From Chloroflexota bacterium (GTDB taxonomy: Bacteria; Chloroflexota; Anaerolineae; UBA4142), in contig JACQYF010000020.1 of the NCBI GenBank assembly GCA_016208315.1, positions 1 to 64,000 of the forward strand: 64,000 nucleotides of DNA. Direction: 5' to 3'. Below the pieces are notes generated by a model. The model did no database searches, was not told the DNA's origin, and worked only from the letters and a program-made list of their open reading frames with translations. Made by a program: the position numbers and the translations under genes. Below are positions 44,056 through 53,401 of the stretch, one piece after another; the first letter of the stretch is position 1, and each line of letters starts with the position of its first letter.

Positions 44056-45858
44056 CTACGCGGAGCGGATACCCCGCCGCGCGCGATACTCGGGTACGGT
44101 GATGATGGGTGGGCGCTCGTGCGCGCGAATGTCCGCCACGTCGAGTTGGAAATCATCTTGCGCGTACCGGATCAGCTTCATGCTCGCGTTCAACTCGTCC
44201 ATCAACGCGATTCCGAGCTTTTGCCCCACGCGCTTTATTACGACCTGGACGATTTCAAAAGACATCTTGCTCAACGCGGTCAGCGATTGATTGCGATGCA
44301 CGCGCTCGTCCAAGTCTACCTGCCCGATGTTTTGCAATCCAAACTTGGTCCAAATATCAATCAGCAGTCCGACCTCGACGCCATAGCCCGTGAAGAACGG
44401 CACCTGCTCCAGCGCCGAGCGTCGCCCCGCGTATTCGCCGGCCAGTGGCTGGACGAATCCGGACAACTCGGGATAAAAGAGGTTGAGGAGCGGACGCGCG
44501 GTGAGTTCGGTCACGCGACCGCCACCCCGCGCCTCGGCGGCGCCGGCCATCTTGAGTGGTCGCTGATAAAAGCCCTTGACGTAGACCAAGTGCGGCTCGC
44601 GAATCAGCGGGCCGAGGATGCCGTACACAAAACGCGGATGGATGTTGACGATGTCGGTGTCAATCCAGGCAATCAAATCGCCGCGCAGGATGTAAAGACT
44701 ATTCCACAGCGCCTCGCCCTTGCCGCGCCACTTGTCGGGTTTCCACTTTTCCTGCCGCGGCAGCACATCGGGATGCTTGACCACTGGCACGCCCATCCCC
44801 TGCGCGATCTCGGCCGTCCGGTCCGTCGAATTGGAATCAATCACGACAATCTCGTCGAGCAGGCGATGACGTTCCATGAACTGGGCCCGCACGGTCTGGA
44901 TGATCTTGCCGATGGTCTTTTCCTCGTTCAGGGTCGGCAGACCCAAACTGATCGTGAGGCCCTGTTTCTCTTTGAGTTCTACCAAGCGTTTCAAATCCTG
45001 AAACTCGCGCGCGTGAAAAGTATTCTCGGCGAACCATTTGTCCACGATGACTGAAATGGTAAAATCTACCGGCGCCGGTTGCGGCTCAGGCGTCGGGAAC
45101 GTATACAGCGTGTGGGCCGCGCGCACGACGAGCGCGGGCAACTTGGATTTGGCGAGCACCTCCGCCGCCGTCGCGCCGATCGCGGGATCGTCCGCCGGGG
45201 CGTTCGCCGCGGCGCCCATTACGATCAACTGATGGTTGCGCGTGGCCTGCGTGATCGAGCGGACCGCCGGGCCGTGCGCGTTCACCCAGCGCTTGACTTG
45301 CGGCAGCTGGCTGAGCCGCTGGATAAAGCTCTCGTAATAATTATCGGTGCTTTCGGCGGGGCTGGCGTGCAGGACCGTGATTTCGCCGTGGCTCGTTTGC
45401 GCGAGCGCGAGCGCAAGGCGCAGAGCCAACGCGGCATAGGGCCCGCCGCGAATCGGGAGCAAGATGCGCGGCTTGCCCTTTGGAAACGGCGGTTTGGCGA
45501 TGACGAGATCGCACGGCAGCGCGGTCAGCCAATCGCCGGGCGGCGTTTCTTTCCAGCTCAAGACGACCAGCGCCACTTTTTCTTGGCGGATCGTCTCGGT
45601 TAGCTCGCGCCAAATATTGTGCGCGACGCGAATGGTCACCTGCGCGCCCAGTCCGCGCGCCCCCGGCGCAATCGCCTCACGCAGCTTGCGCGCGTCCAGC
45701 GCGCCCGCGCTGAGCGACGCTTGCTCGGACACGGCGACCAAGCCGAGCACGGCCAGCGGGCTGTTTTGCTCGGCCGCAAACGCCTGCGCAAACGGCAAGA
45801 TGGCTTGAATCTCTGATGGAGACGTTCCGGCGACGAGGATGGTGTTGTCAATGGGCAT
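44056..45858 (-). CDS. gpgS: Universal stress protein-glucosyl-3-phosphoglycerate synthase fusion
   Basis: The protein has 600 residues. Residues 1-250 look like two tandem universal-stress-protein-type domains (T-I-L-V-A-G-T-S-P-S start; L-L-P-I-R-G-G-P-Y-A-A-L-A and I-V-M-G-A-A in the second). Residues ~285-590 are a GT81 glycosyltransferase: S-L-G-L-P-T-L-N-E-E-K-T-I-G-K, I-D-S-N-S-T-D-R-T, K-G-E-A-L-W-N-S-L, W-I-D-T-D-I (DxD-like) and G-Y-G-V-E-V-G-L-L-I-D. GpgS joins glucose from NDP-glucose to 3-phosphoglycerate, the first step to the solute glucosylglycerate. The expected phosphatase is not in the window. It overlaps the GT4 gene upstream by 11 bases. Confidence 0.85.
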   Translation of the reverse strand: MPIDNTILVAGTSPSEIQAILPFAQAFAAEQNSPLAVLGLVAVSEQASLSAGALDARKLREAIAPGARGLGAQVTIRVAHNIWRELTETIRQEKVALVVLSWKETPPGDWLTALPCDLVIAKPPFPKGKPRILLPIRGGPYAALALRLALALAQTSHGEITVLHASPAESTDNYYESFIQRLSQLPQVKRWVNAHGPAVRSITQATRNHQLIVMGAAANAPADDPAIGATAAEVLAKSKLPALVVRAAHTLYTFPTPEPQPAPVDFTISVIVDKWFAENTFHAREFQDLKRLVELKEKQGLTISLGLPTLNEEKTIGKIIQTVRAQFMERHRLLDEIVVIDSNSTDRTAEIAQGMGVPVVKHPDVLPRQEKWKPDKWRGKGEALWNSLYILRGDLIAWIDTDIVNIHPRFVYGILGPLIREPHLVYVKGFYQRPLKMAGAAEARGGGRVTELTARPLLNLFYPELSGFVQPLAGEYAGRRSALEQVPFFTGYGVEVGLLIDIWTKFGLQNIGQVDLDERVHRNQSLTALSKMSFEIVQVVIKRVGQKLGIALMDELNASMKLIRYAQDDFQLDVADIRAHERPPIITVPEYRARRGIRSA

Positions 45859-47140
45859 GGAGATGCTCCAGTAATAGGATCAACGGCTCTATTCGTTCTT
45901 TGAAAACTCGCTCCCACGCGTACTCGCGCAGCACCCGCTTTTTCAGGCGATACGCCGAATCTTGCGCGAGCGTGGTCGCGATTTGCGCGGCGGCGTCTGG
46001 AGGCGATTGGCCCGGCGGCAAATAGTGCGCGTGCTCTCCCGCCGATTCACGGAAAGGGGCGATGTCGGAACAAAAAGTCGGGAGGCGCGTTAGCCCCGCT
46101 TCGAGCAACGGGATGCCAAAGCCCTCGCGTTCGCTGGGAAAGAGGAGCGCATCCGCGAGCAGAAACAAATCGCGCAGCGTGGCGTCGTCCACTGCGCCGA
46201 ACTCGTAGAGAAAGATCGCAGCGTCTTGCAGCCCAAGCGTTTCGCGCAAGCCGCGCAGCGTTTCCAGATACGCGACGTTGGTTGGATTGTGGGGACCTGG
46301 CGGCCCCGTAATGACGAGCCGCGCGGCTTGCCCGCGCTCGCGCAACGCGGCGGTTATCTCCATCGCGTACTCGATGTTCTTGCGGCGCGTGAGGCGCGCG
46401 GGCAGGAGAAGCAATGGTTCGGCGTCGAGCAGCGCGAAATCGCGCGCCCAGCGCGCGGTCTTGGCCGTGACGCCGAGAAAGGCGAGTGGATCGAGGCCCG
46501 GGGGCACAACGGCGATTTCGACCCCACGTCCCCACAACTCTTGCAATTCTCTTTTCCGCGCCTCTGACACCACCACGTACTTGACCCCCTCCCACGGCTG
46601 CCGCAGCAAATCCCACGGAAAACCGGGATGGACTTCTCTCGCATACTGCGGATCGGTCCACGCGAAATCGTGACACCACGCGATCAACCGGATGCGCCCG
46701 GCATCGGCGAGGTTTTTGAGCGCCGCCGTCAACGCGAGGTTCTTGTGTAACGAAAGCGCGTTGTGGACGATAATGTAGGACAAATTGCCCCCCTCCATTT
46801 CCCCATTCGCTTCGCTCAGGGTCTTTGAATTTCGGGGATCTACGACAATTTGTCCTACAAGCTCCGCGATCAATTCCTCAACCAATTGCTGGAATTTCTC
46901 GCCGACAATACCGCGCGCCAATTCGGCGTTCACTTCTGAGACGCGCGGCGACCGCGAGCCAACGTCGGGGATGACCTGAACGGGGACGCGGGGGTCGAAA
47001 GGTTCGCCGTGACCGGTGATGATTTTAACGGCGTAGCCGTGGTCGGCAAAGAGGCGGGCGTGCGCGGCAATCGTGGATTCGACGCCGCCAATGGTGGGAG
47101 GAGACGCATAGTGAAGAATGGCGATGGATGGTTGCGACAT
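45848..47140 (-). CDS. GT4 glycosyltransferase of the solute cluster (copy A), with repeat insertion
   Basis: The protein has 430 residues from the ATG at 47140. Typical GT4: N-terminal I-L-H-Y-A-S-P-P-T-I-G-G-V-E-S, donor site R-L-T-R-R-K-N-I-E-Y-A-M-E, and P-S-E-R-E-G-F-G-I-P-L-L-E (E-x7-E). It is clearly paralogous to copy B (50207-51475). Relative to B it has about 28 extra residues encoded exactly by a GTAGGACA palindrome at 46775-46858. The acceptor is unknown. Position next to GpgS suggests extension of a glucosylglycerate-type solute or trehalose, for example as in mannosylglucosylglycerate synthesis, but that is inference. Confidence 0.85.
   Translation of the reverse strand: MSQPSIAILHYASPPTIGGVESTIAAHARLFADHGYAVKIITGHGEPFDPRVPVQVIPDVGSRSPRVSEVNAELARGIVGEKFQQLVEELIAELVGQIVVDPRNSKTLSEANGEMEGGNLSYIIVHNALSLHKNLALTAALKNLADAGRIRLIAWCHDFAWTDPQYAREVHPGFPWDLLRQPWEGVKYVVVSEARKRELQELWGRGVEIAVVPPGLDPLAFLGVTAKTARWARDFALLDAEPLLLLPARLTRRKNIEYAMEITAALRERGQAARLVITGPPGPHNPTNVAYLETLRGLRETLGLQDAAIFLYEFGAVDDATLRDLFLLADALLFPSEREGFGIPLLEAGLTRLPTFCSDIAPFRESAGEHAHYLPPGQSPPDAAAQIATTLAQDSAYRLKKRVLREYAWERVFKERIEPLILLLEHLHAH
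46775..46858. repeat. 84-base palindromic element in frame inside the GT4 gene
   Basis: GTAGGACAAATTG (46775-46787) and CAATTTGTCCTAC (46846-46858) are exact complements. The element is 84 bases (28 codons) and adds residues that copy B lacks at the same place. It is related to the intergenic element at 11558-11584. Confidence 0.9.
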
Positions 47141-47145
47141 GTGAT

Positions 47146-48783
47146 TCAAGAACCTTGTGAAGGCGCAAGGTTGAGCCAAAAGAACTGGTACGGCTGGAAT
47201 TGCACACGATACGGCTCGCGGGTGATCGGCGGGAACGATTGCTTGGTGAGCAAGTCAACGGGCGTTCGGCCCTCGAACGCGCCGAGGTCAAGGCCGGTTT
47301 CTTGAGCGCGCTCAGACAGGTTGTGAACGGCGACCACGGTTTCGTCTTGATAGTGCCGGATGTACGCCAGGATCGCGGGGTTGGGCGGAGTCAAAAATAT
47401 ACAGTCGCCGCGGCCAAAGACTGGGTGCTGTCGTCGAATCGCGATCAGCCACTTGAGCGTGTGGTAGAGTGATTCGGGGTCGGCGCGCTGCTGCTCGACG
47501 TTGACGCGCGCGTAGCCGTAGATCGGATCGTGAATGACGGGCGCGTAAAGGCGGGAAGCCGGCGCTTTGGAAAAGCCCGCGCACTCTTGCGCCGACCATT
47601 GCATCGGCGTCCGCACGCCATCGCGATCCTTGAGCCATATATCATCGCCCATGCCGATCTCGTCGCCGTAGTAGATGATGGGCGAGCCGGGCAGCGTAAA
47701 GAGGAGCGAATTCGCCAACTCGATTTTGCGTTGGTTGTTGTCGAGCAGCGGCGCGAGGCGGCGGCGGATGCCCAAGTTGAGGCGCATGCGCGGCTCAGGC
47801 GCGTATTCGCGCCACATCCACTCGCGTTCTTCGGATGTGACCATTTCCAGAGTGAGTTCGTCGTGATTGCGGAGGAACGTACACCATTGGCAGGAATCGG
47901 GAATGGGCGGCGTCTGTTGGGCGATGGCGACAATCGGCCCGCGATCCTGTTGCTTGAGTGACATGAAAATGCGCGGCATGATGGGAAAATTGAACGCCAT
48001 CTGGAATTCGTCGCCGCCGCCGAAATAGGCGACCGCGTCGCGCGGCCATTGATTGGCTTCGGCCAGGAGCACCGCGTCGGGAAAGCGCTCTGAGACAAAC
48101 CGGCGGACGCGTTTGAGATACTCGTGCGTCTCGGGCAGGTTTTCGCAGTTGGTGCCCTCGCGCTTGAAAAGGTAAGGCACGGCGTCACACCGAAACCCGT
48201 CAATGCCCATCTCGAGCCAGAAATTCATCACGTCCAGCATTTCGTGTTGAATGACGGGGTTATCATAGTTCAGGTCGGGCTGCTGCGTGTAAAAGCGATG
48301 GAAGTAAAACTCGCCGGTATGCGGGTCATAATGCCAGTTCGACGTTTGCGAATCTACGAAAATGACGCGGGCGTCTTTGAATTTTTCGTCGTCGGCATTC
48401 CAAAGATAATAGTCGCGGTTTGACGCCGCGCGCGAAGACCGCGCTTGCACGAACCACGGATGTTGGTCCGACGTGTGATTCATTACCATATCGGCGATGA
48501 CGCGCAACCCGCGCGCGTGCGCCGCTTGCACGAGCTCCCGGAAATCGTCGAGCGTACCGTATTCGGGCAAAATCCGGCGATAATCCGAGACATCGTAGCC
48601 ATCGTCCACCAACGGCGACTCGCAAATAGGGAGCAGCCAGAGACAGTCTACACCCAAATCCTGCAAATAGTCCAACTTGGCGAGCAAGCCGCACAGATCG
48701 CCTTGACCGTCGCCATTCGAATCGGCAAACGCCCGCACGTAGATTTCGTAAAAGATCGCGTCTTTGTACCAGAGAGGGTCCAT
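47146..48783 (-). CDS. treS: Trehalose synthase (maltose alpha-D-glucosyltransferase, GH13)
   Basis: The protein has 545 residues. D-P-L-W-Y-K-D-A-I-F-Y-E-I-Y-V-R-A-F is the TreS start. GH13 regions are D-M-V-M-N-H-T-S-D-Q-H (region I), G-I-D-G-F-R-C-D-A-V-P-Y (nucleophile Asp), L-L-A-E-A-N-Q (acid/base Glu) and L-R-N-H-D-E-L (stabiliser Asp). It isomerises maltose and trehalose. The C-terminal domain is short and no maltokinase is fused. It sits between GT4 copy A and the GT20 gene. Confidence 0.93.
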   Translation of the reverse strand: MDPLWYKDAIFYEIYVRAFADSNGDGQGDLCGLLAKLDYLQDLGVDCLWLLPICESPLVDDGYDVSDYRRILPEYGTLDDFRELVQAAHARGLRVIADMVMNHTSDQHPWFVQARSSRAASNRDYYLWNADDEKFKDARVIFVDSQTSNWHYDPHTGEFYFHRFYTQQPDLNYDNPVIQHEMLDVMNFWLEMGIDGFRCDAVPYLFKREGTNCENLPETHEYLKRVRRFVSERFPDAVLLAEANQWPRDAVAYFGGGDEFQMAFNFPIMPRIFMSLKQQDRGPIVAIAQQTPPIPDSCQWCTFLRNHDELTLEMVTSEEREWMWREYAPEPRMRLNLGIRRRLAPLLDNNQRKIELANSLLFTLPGSPIIYYGDEIGMGDDIWLKDRDGVRTPMQWSAQECAGFSKAPASRLYAPVIHDPIYGYARVNVEQQRADPESLYHTLKWLIAIRRQHPVFGRGDCIFLTPPNPAILAYIRHYQDETVVAVHNLSERAQETGLDLGAFEGRTPVDLLTKQSFPPITREPYRVQFQPYQFFWLNLAPSQGS

Positions 48784-48790
48784 GGGGAGT

Positions 48791-48811
48791 TATGATTTAC
48801 GATTTACGATC
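48791..48811. repeat. Short ACGATTT tandem repeat
   Basis: TATGATTTACGATTTACGAT between treS and otsA, the same unit as at 31770. Confidence 0.55.
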
Positions 48812-50210
48812 ACAGGTTCGCCATTTTGTCGAGGAATGCGTTCATCCACCATGTCACGTTTTCGGCCTTGATCCGCGCTTGCATCGCCTGTATCCGCCGC
48901 CGTTGTTCTTCTTTGGGCATCACCAGCGCCTGCTCGATCACCGCCGCCATGTCTTCGATATCGTAGGGATTGACGCTTAACGCCTCCGGCAATTGACACG
49001 TCACGCCCGCAAATTCGCTGAGGATCAAGACGCCATCCTGATGAATGCGCGCTGCGACATATTCTTTGGCGATCAAGTTCAGTCCGTCGCGCAGCGGCGT
49101 GACGAGCGCGATGTCCGCGGCGCGATAGTACACGACCAAGCGCGAGGGCGTGAACGCCCGATAGAGATAATGAATAGGCGTCCACAGATCATTGCTAAAG
49201 CGACCGTTGATCCGGCCAACGATCTCGTCAATCTCACGCTTTTTTTCGCGGTAAGCCGCGACACCCTCGCGGGAAGGGGTGACGATCTGGATCAGAGTGA
49301 CCTTGCCATGAATCTCGGGCTTGGTCTTGAGCAAGTGCTCCATGCCGCGCAGGCGCTCGAGAATCCCTTTCGTGTAATCCATTCGTTCGACGCCGAGAAT
49401 AAGCGTTTGACCGCGGAGCGATTCGCGCAGACGCTCCATGCGCCGCTCGACGCGCGGCTGGCGCGCCTGCCGGTCAATCGCGGCATCGTCTATGCCGATG
49501 GGCAGCGCCGCCACCTGGGTCGCGTGCCCATTGCAATAAACCAAGTCGCCCTTCACCTCGGCCCCCAGCAGTTCGACCGCGACCTCTTTGAAATTCTTGA
49601 CGTACTCGGGAATGTGAAAGCCGACCAAATTGCAGGCGAGGAGACTCGCGAGGAATTTCCGCCGCCACGGCAACGTGCGAAATATCTCCGGCGCCGGGAA
49701 GGGAATGTGCCAGAAGAACGCCAAGCGCGCGTTCGGGCGCTCGGCGCGGATGTAATAGGGCGCGCGCGCGAGGTGATAATCGTGGACCCAGATCACATCG
49801 TTCGCGTGAGCATCTTCCAAAGCCACCTGCGCGAAACGGCGATTAACTTGCTCGTAAGTCTGCCACTCGCTCCAATCGTAATTCACCCGGCCCAGGAAAT
49901 AGTGGCAGAGCGGCCACAACGCGCTGTTTGACAAGCCATGATAAAAGCCCCGCACTTGCTCGTCCGTCAGCTCGATCAAGTGCAGATCGAACGGCGGCCG
50001 GCCCGGCGCGTTGGGGTGTCGTCCTCCGGGATTACCCCCCGAAATCCAAACCCCGCCCGAATTTTCCAGAACCGGCAGAATGGCCGTCGCCAGCCCGCCG
50101 ATCGTTTTCTCGTATTTCATTTCGCCGTTCACTTCAGTCAAGTGATACGGTCCCCGATTCGAAACGATCACCAGCCGAAAAGGCGCCGGTTCGCTCGCGC
50201 CCACGTTCAT
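48810..50210 (-). CDS. otsA: GT20 trehalose-6-phosphate synthase
   Basis: The protein has 466 residues from the ATG at 50210, which overlaps the stop of GT4 copy B (ATGA). R-L-V-I-V-S-N-R-G-P-Y, G-G-L-A-T-A-I, V-W-V-H-D-Y-H-L, F-F-W-H-I-P-F-P-A-P-E, V-E-R-M-D-Y-T-K-G-I and P-L-R-D-G-L-N-L-I-A-K-E-Y are the GT20 hallmarks. It makes trehalose 6-phosphate from UDP-glucose and glucose 6-phosphate; GT20 relatives that make glucosylglycerol phosphate are a possible alternative. The matching phosphatase OtsB is not in the window. Confidence 0.9.
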   Translation of the reverse strand: MNVGASEPAPFRLVIVSNRGPYHLTEVNGEMKYEKTIGGLATAILPVLENSGGVWISGGNPGGRHPNAPGRPPFDLHLIELTDEQVRGFYHGLSNSALWPLCHYFLGRVNYDWSEWQTYEQVNRRFAQVALEDAHANDVIWVHDYHLARAPYYIRAERPNARLAFFWHIPFPAPEIFRTLPWRRKFLASLLACNLVGFHIPEYVKNFKEVAVELLGAEVKGDLVYCNGHATQVAALPIGIDDAAIDRQARQPRVERRMERLRESLRGQTLILGVERMDYTKGILERLRGMEHLLKTKPEIHGKVTLIQIVTPSREGVAAYREKKREIDEIVGRINGRFSNDLWTPIHYLYRAFTPSRLVVYYRAADIALVTPLRDGLNLIAKEYVAARIHQDGVLILSEFAGVTCQLPEALSVNPYDIEDMAAVIEQALVMPKEEQRRRIQAMQARIKAENVTWWMNAFLDKMANL

Positions 50211-51475
50211 TCCTCCGCGCTTCCAGTACACTCGGCGATCAGCGGCGCGATCTCGCGCTCGAAAATCGCTTGCCACGTGTAATCTTGCCGCACGCGCCGC
50301 TGCAGGCGCGGTTGCAGCTCTTGCTCGGCCCACGCGCGCATGCGCGCCGCGACCGCGTCCGGCGTTTCATCCGGCGCGATGGTTTGCACCGAATCGGCGC
50401 CGACTTGGTCTACTGCCGGAACCTCGGTCGCGAAGACCGCTTTGCCGGCCAATCCGCCTTCGAGCACCGGCAGTCCAAACCCTTCGCGATGGCTGGGCAT
50501 GAAAACGATATCGGCGACGCGATACAGTTCGGCCACCGTTGCCGGCTCGAGGGTCAGAGGCCCCGGCGCATCGGAAGTCCCTTGATAGAGAAAGATCACC
50601 TCGCGTTCCAAATGCATGGCCCGGCGCAGCGCGACGAGTTCGTCGAAATAGTCGTCGGCGTCGTGCCCATGCGGATCAGGAGGCCCGGTAATGACGAGTT
50701 TGGCCGCGAGGTTCGTCGCTTTGAGCGCCGCGGTCACTTGCATCGCAAATTCGATATTCTTGGCTTGCGTGACCCGCACCGGCATTAACAAGATCAGGTC
50801 GGCGTTGAGTAGATCGAATTCCTTCACGACTTGCTGTCCAAATGGGCCCAGTCCCAACAGCAATTCCGGCGCAACCCCATTGGGAATTACGCGAATGAGT
50901 TCCGGCACAATATCCAGCGTCTCCGCCAACAGGCGCTGACGCCGCGCCGAGACGGCGACGTACCGAATCTCCGGGCGAAAGGTCCGCAAGAGATCCCAGG
51001 GAAAACCAAACCGCTGCTTTTCGCCCGACGACGCGTTCACATATCGCGAAATATCGTGGCACCACGCGACCAGGGGTGGCGTTCGGCCCTGCTCCAGCAA
51101 ATGGTAGAGCGCGGCGGTGAGCGGCAGGTTGAAATGAAAATTCAAAACATTGTGCACCAGCAACACGTCGGCCGCCGCGAGTGGCCGGTAGAGTTTCTTT
51201 TCGATGCGCGCCTGCAGCGTTCGAAACTCCGGCGGGACGACGCCCTCGTCCAATGCTCGAGCGATCTCACGATTCTTGGGATCTTCGGAATCAAGCTCGG
51301 GAATGACGACGACGTTCGGCTCCGCGTGCGCGTCCGCGTGGCCGCCGCGGCCGGCGATGAGCGTCACCGCATCACCGGCTTGCGTGAACAGCCGCGTGTG
51401 ATCGCCGATCACGCTTTCCACGCCGCCGATGACGGGCAGCGCGGTGTAATGCAAGATAGAAACGCCGCGGGTCAA
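50207..51475 (-). CDS. GT4 glycosyltransferase of the solute cluster (copy B)
   Basis: The protein has 422 residues. The likely start is the TTG at 51475, 8 bases after GAGGAG and overlapping the stop of the hydrolase gene (TTGA). It then reads T-R-G-V-S-I-L-H-Y-T-A-L-P-V-I-G-G-V-E-S. The donor site is R-V-T-Q-A-K-N-I-E-F-A-M-Q, with P-S-H-R-E-G-F-G-L-P-V-L-E. It is a paralog of copy A and gives the uninterrupted length for the family: L-Y-R-P-L-A-A-A-D-V-L-L-V-H-N where copy A has the insertion. Donor and acceptor are unknown. Confidence 0.85.
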   Translation of the reverse strand: MTRGVSILHYTALPVIGGVESVIGDHTRLFTQAGDAVTLIAGRGGHADAHAEPNVVVIPELDSEDPKNREIARALDEGVVPPEFRTLQARIEKKLYRPLAAADVLLVHNVLNFHFNLPLTAALYHLLEQGRTPPLVAWCHDISRYVNASSGEKQRFGFPWDLLRTFRPEIRYVAVSARRQRLLAETLDIVPELIRVIPNGVAPELLLGLGPFGQQVVKEFDLLNADLILLMPVRVTQAKNIEFAMQVTAALKATNLAAKLVITGPPDPHGHDADDYFDELVALRRAMHLEREVIFLYQGTSDAPGPLTLEPATVAELYRVADIVFMPSHREGFGLPVLEGGLAGKAVFATEVPAVDQVGADSVQTIAPDETPDAVAARMRAWAEQELQPRLQRRVRQDYTWQAIFEREIAPLIAECTGSAEE

Positions 51476-53265
51476 ATGATCGCTCCTCGCGACGCCTTGA
51501 TCGCAAGGTCTACAAATACGGCGCTCGACCAACCGAAAACCGAGGCCGCATTCGGCGGCGGGTCCGAGGTGTCGGGATTATAGTATTCGTAAATATCGCT
51601 GTGCCGCATCATCAGTTCGAGCGTCTTGTCACGCAGCTCGCGCGCCGTGTCGAGATAGCCCGAGCGCGTCAACCCCTCGACGAATAAATAGTTGATATTC
51701 ATCCACGCCGGCCCACGCCACATACGCTCGGGGCTGTAGTGCGGATCATTCCGCGCGACGGTCGCGATCGGGTAGTTGGCCCAGAATTCCTGTGGATCGG
51801 TCAGATGCGCGACCAACCGGTCGGCCATCGCGCGCTCCAGTCGGCCGGTCAGGAGCGGATACAGATTGAATGGCGTCAGCGCCGCGATGCGCGTGTGATC
51901 GCGCAGCGCCCAAAATACCCCGGCCTTTTCATCCCAAAAATGCTCAATCACCTGGCGCAACAATTCGTCAGCGCGGCGACTCCACTCCCGCGCCTCGTCC
52001 TCCAGCCCCAACACCTGCGCGATCTTCGACAGGGCTTGTGCCTGGAGCACAAGATATGTGTTGATGTCCGGCGACTCAACCGGCACGCCCTCATCCCACA
52101 GCGGGCTGTCGTCCAAACCCGACGAATACGGATGGTTGTATTCGACGATTCCGTCGCCGTCGCCGTCGTTCTTTTCGAACCACCAGCGATTCCAACGGAC
52201 GATCGGTTCGTATATCTCGTCCAGGAAATCGCGGTTGCCGCTGGCTTGGTAGAGTTTCCAGGCCGTCCAGGCGAGGAGCGGCGGCTTGGTCACATCGGCT
52301 TCTTGCGCGTTGAGCGGCAGCGCGATGCTCATCACGATGCCTTCGTCGTGGACCGCATCCGGGATCATGCCATCTTCCCTTTGATGGTCGAGCACGACGC
52401 GCAGTTGGTTCTCCGCAAGCTTATGATCCATGTGCCGATAGGCCAGGGCGTGAAAGAAGGCGTCCCACTGCCAAACGCCAATGTACTGAATGACCGAAGG
52501 GGCCATCGCCTCACGGGTGAGGAAATACCGAGGGCTGAGCAGTCCGGCGCGCAGAATCCACCACGCGTAATAATATTGGCGCGCGTATTGCGCGTCCACC
52601 GTGGGCGCCGCCGCGAACCACGCGTGCCAACGCTGTTCGGCGGTCGTCAACACCGGCTCCGTTTTCGGCATGCTGCGATTAAAGCCGAGCCGCGGCGTGA
52701 TGTTGAGCAGAAAGCCGGAACCGGCGCCTGGCTCGACTTGAAGCTGAACGCGCAGATAGCCCTGCTGGTCGGCGGTGATTGTGTTCGAGATCAAGCGCGC
52801 GTTCGTCGTGTAGGCGACGTTGCGATGGGTGTTGCGGTGGCCCGGGTCGCCTTTGAACTCACCGCCGCGCCGATCCGTGCGGCCGTGCGCGGCATAGACG
52901 CGGAAGGAAATCCCCAACTTGTTTGGCGGCAGGGAGAGATAAAGCGTTTCCTCGTCGGCGAACGCCAGGCAGAGTTCGCCCAGCGGCGTTTCAATCGACA
53001 GCACATTCGGATACGTCGTCAGTTTGAAATCGAGTTGGGCCCCGTTTTCGTCGGTTACAATGAAATCGTTGACGACGGGCGCGCGCTGCCGGTAGTGCCC
53101 CACCTCGTGCTCCCACTGCGACCAGCGCTCCGTGAGCCGAATCATCAAATGCGAGCCGCGACGGAACACCAACAGCCGCGAGGCCCGATCGCTAAAGGGC
53201 ACAGTATCGAGCGTGATTTTGTCGCGCAGCATTTGCAGAAAACTTGAAGCAGGTGAATACGACAT
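51472..53265 (-). CDS. GH63-like glycoside hydrolase, glucosylglycerate hydrolase candidate
   Basis: The protein has about 597 residues from the ATG at 53265; a TTG at 53358 would add a Ser-rich 31-residue extension. Recognisable segments of the (alpha/alpha)6 GH63 fold are W-Q-W-D-A-F-F-H-A-L-A-Y, D-G-M-I-P-D, Y-S-S-G-L-D-D-S-P-L-W-D, W-R-G-P-A-W-M-N-I-N-Y and the C-terminal P-P-N-A-A-S-V-F-G-W-S-S. Mycobacterial glucosylglycerate hydrolase is of this type, and the cluster contains GpgS. I therefore propose turnover of glucosylglycerate; mannosylglycerate or another alpha-glucoside are alternatives. Confidence 0.75.
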   Translation of the reverse strand: MSYSPASSFLQMLRDKITLDTVPFSDRASRLLVFRRGSHLMIRLTERWSQWEHEVGHYRQRAPVVNDFIVTDENGAQLDFKLTTYPNVLSIETPLGELCLAFADEETLYLSLPPNKLGISFRVYAAHGRTDRRGGEFKGDPGHRNTHRNVAYTTNARLISNTITADQQGYLRVQLQVEPGAGSGFLLNITPRLGFNRSMPKTEPVLTTAEQRWHAWFAAAPTVDAQYARQYYYAWWILRAGLLSPRYFLTREAMAPSVIQYIGVWQWDAFFHALAYRHMDHKLAENQLRVVLDHQREDGMIPDAVHDEGIVMSIALPLNAQEADVTKPPLLAWTAWKLYQASGNRDFLDEIYEPIVRWNRWWFEKNDGDGDGIVEYNHPYSSGLDDSPLWDEGVPVESPDINTYLVLQAQALSKIAQVLGLEDEAREWSRRADELLRQVIEHFWDEKAGVFWALRDHTRIAALTPFNLYPLLTGRLERAMADRLVAHLTDPQEFWANYPIATVARNDPHYSPERMWRGPAWMNINYLFVEGLTRSGYLDTARELRDKTLELMMRHSDIYEYYNPDTSDPPPNAASVFGWSSAVFVDLAIKASRGAII

Positions 53266-53401
53266 ACTGGACCTATTGAAAAGATTTCGCTCGCGGGTTT
53301 TGGCAGAGGAGGAAGGATGGACGGAGCTTGATGAATCGGACGAACTGGGTCCGTGCAATCGGGTTTAATGTAATAACGAGCGAGCTGACAAGCTGTGATT
53401 C

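Noticed and set aside
51739-53247. A 502-codon open frame on the + strand opposite the GH63-like hydrolase
   Set aside because: The minus-strand protein has clear glycosidase motifs; the opposite frame is an Arg-rich shadow.
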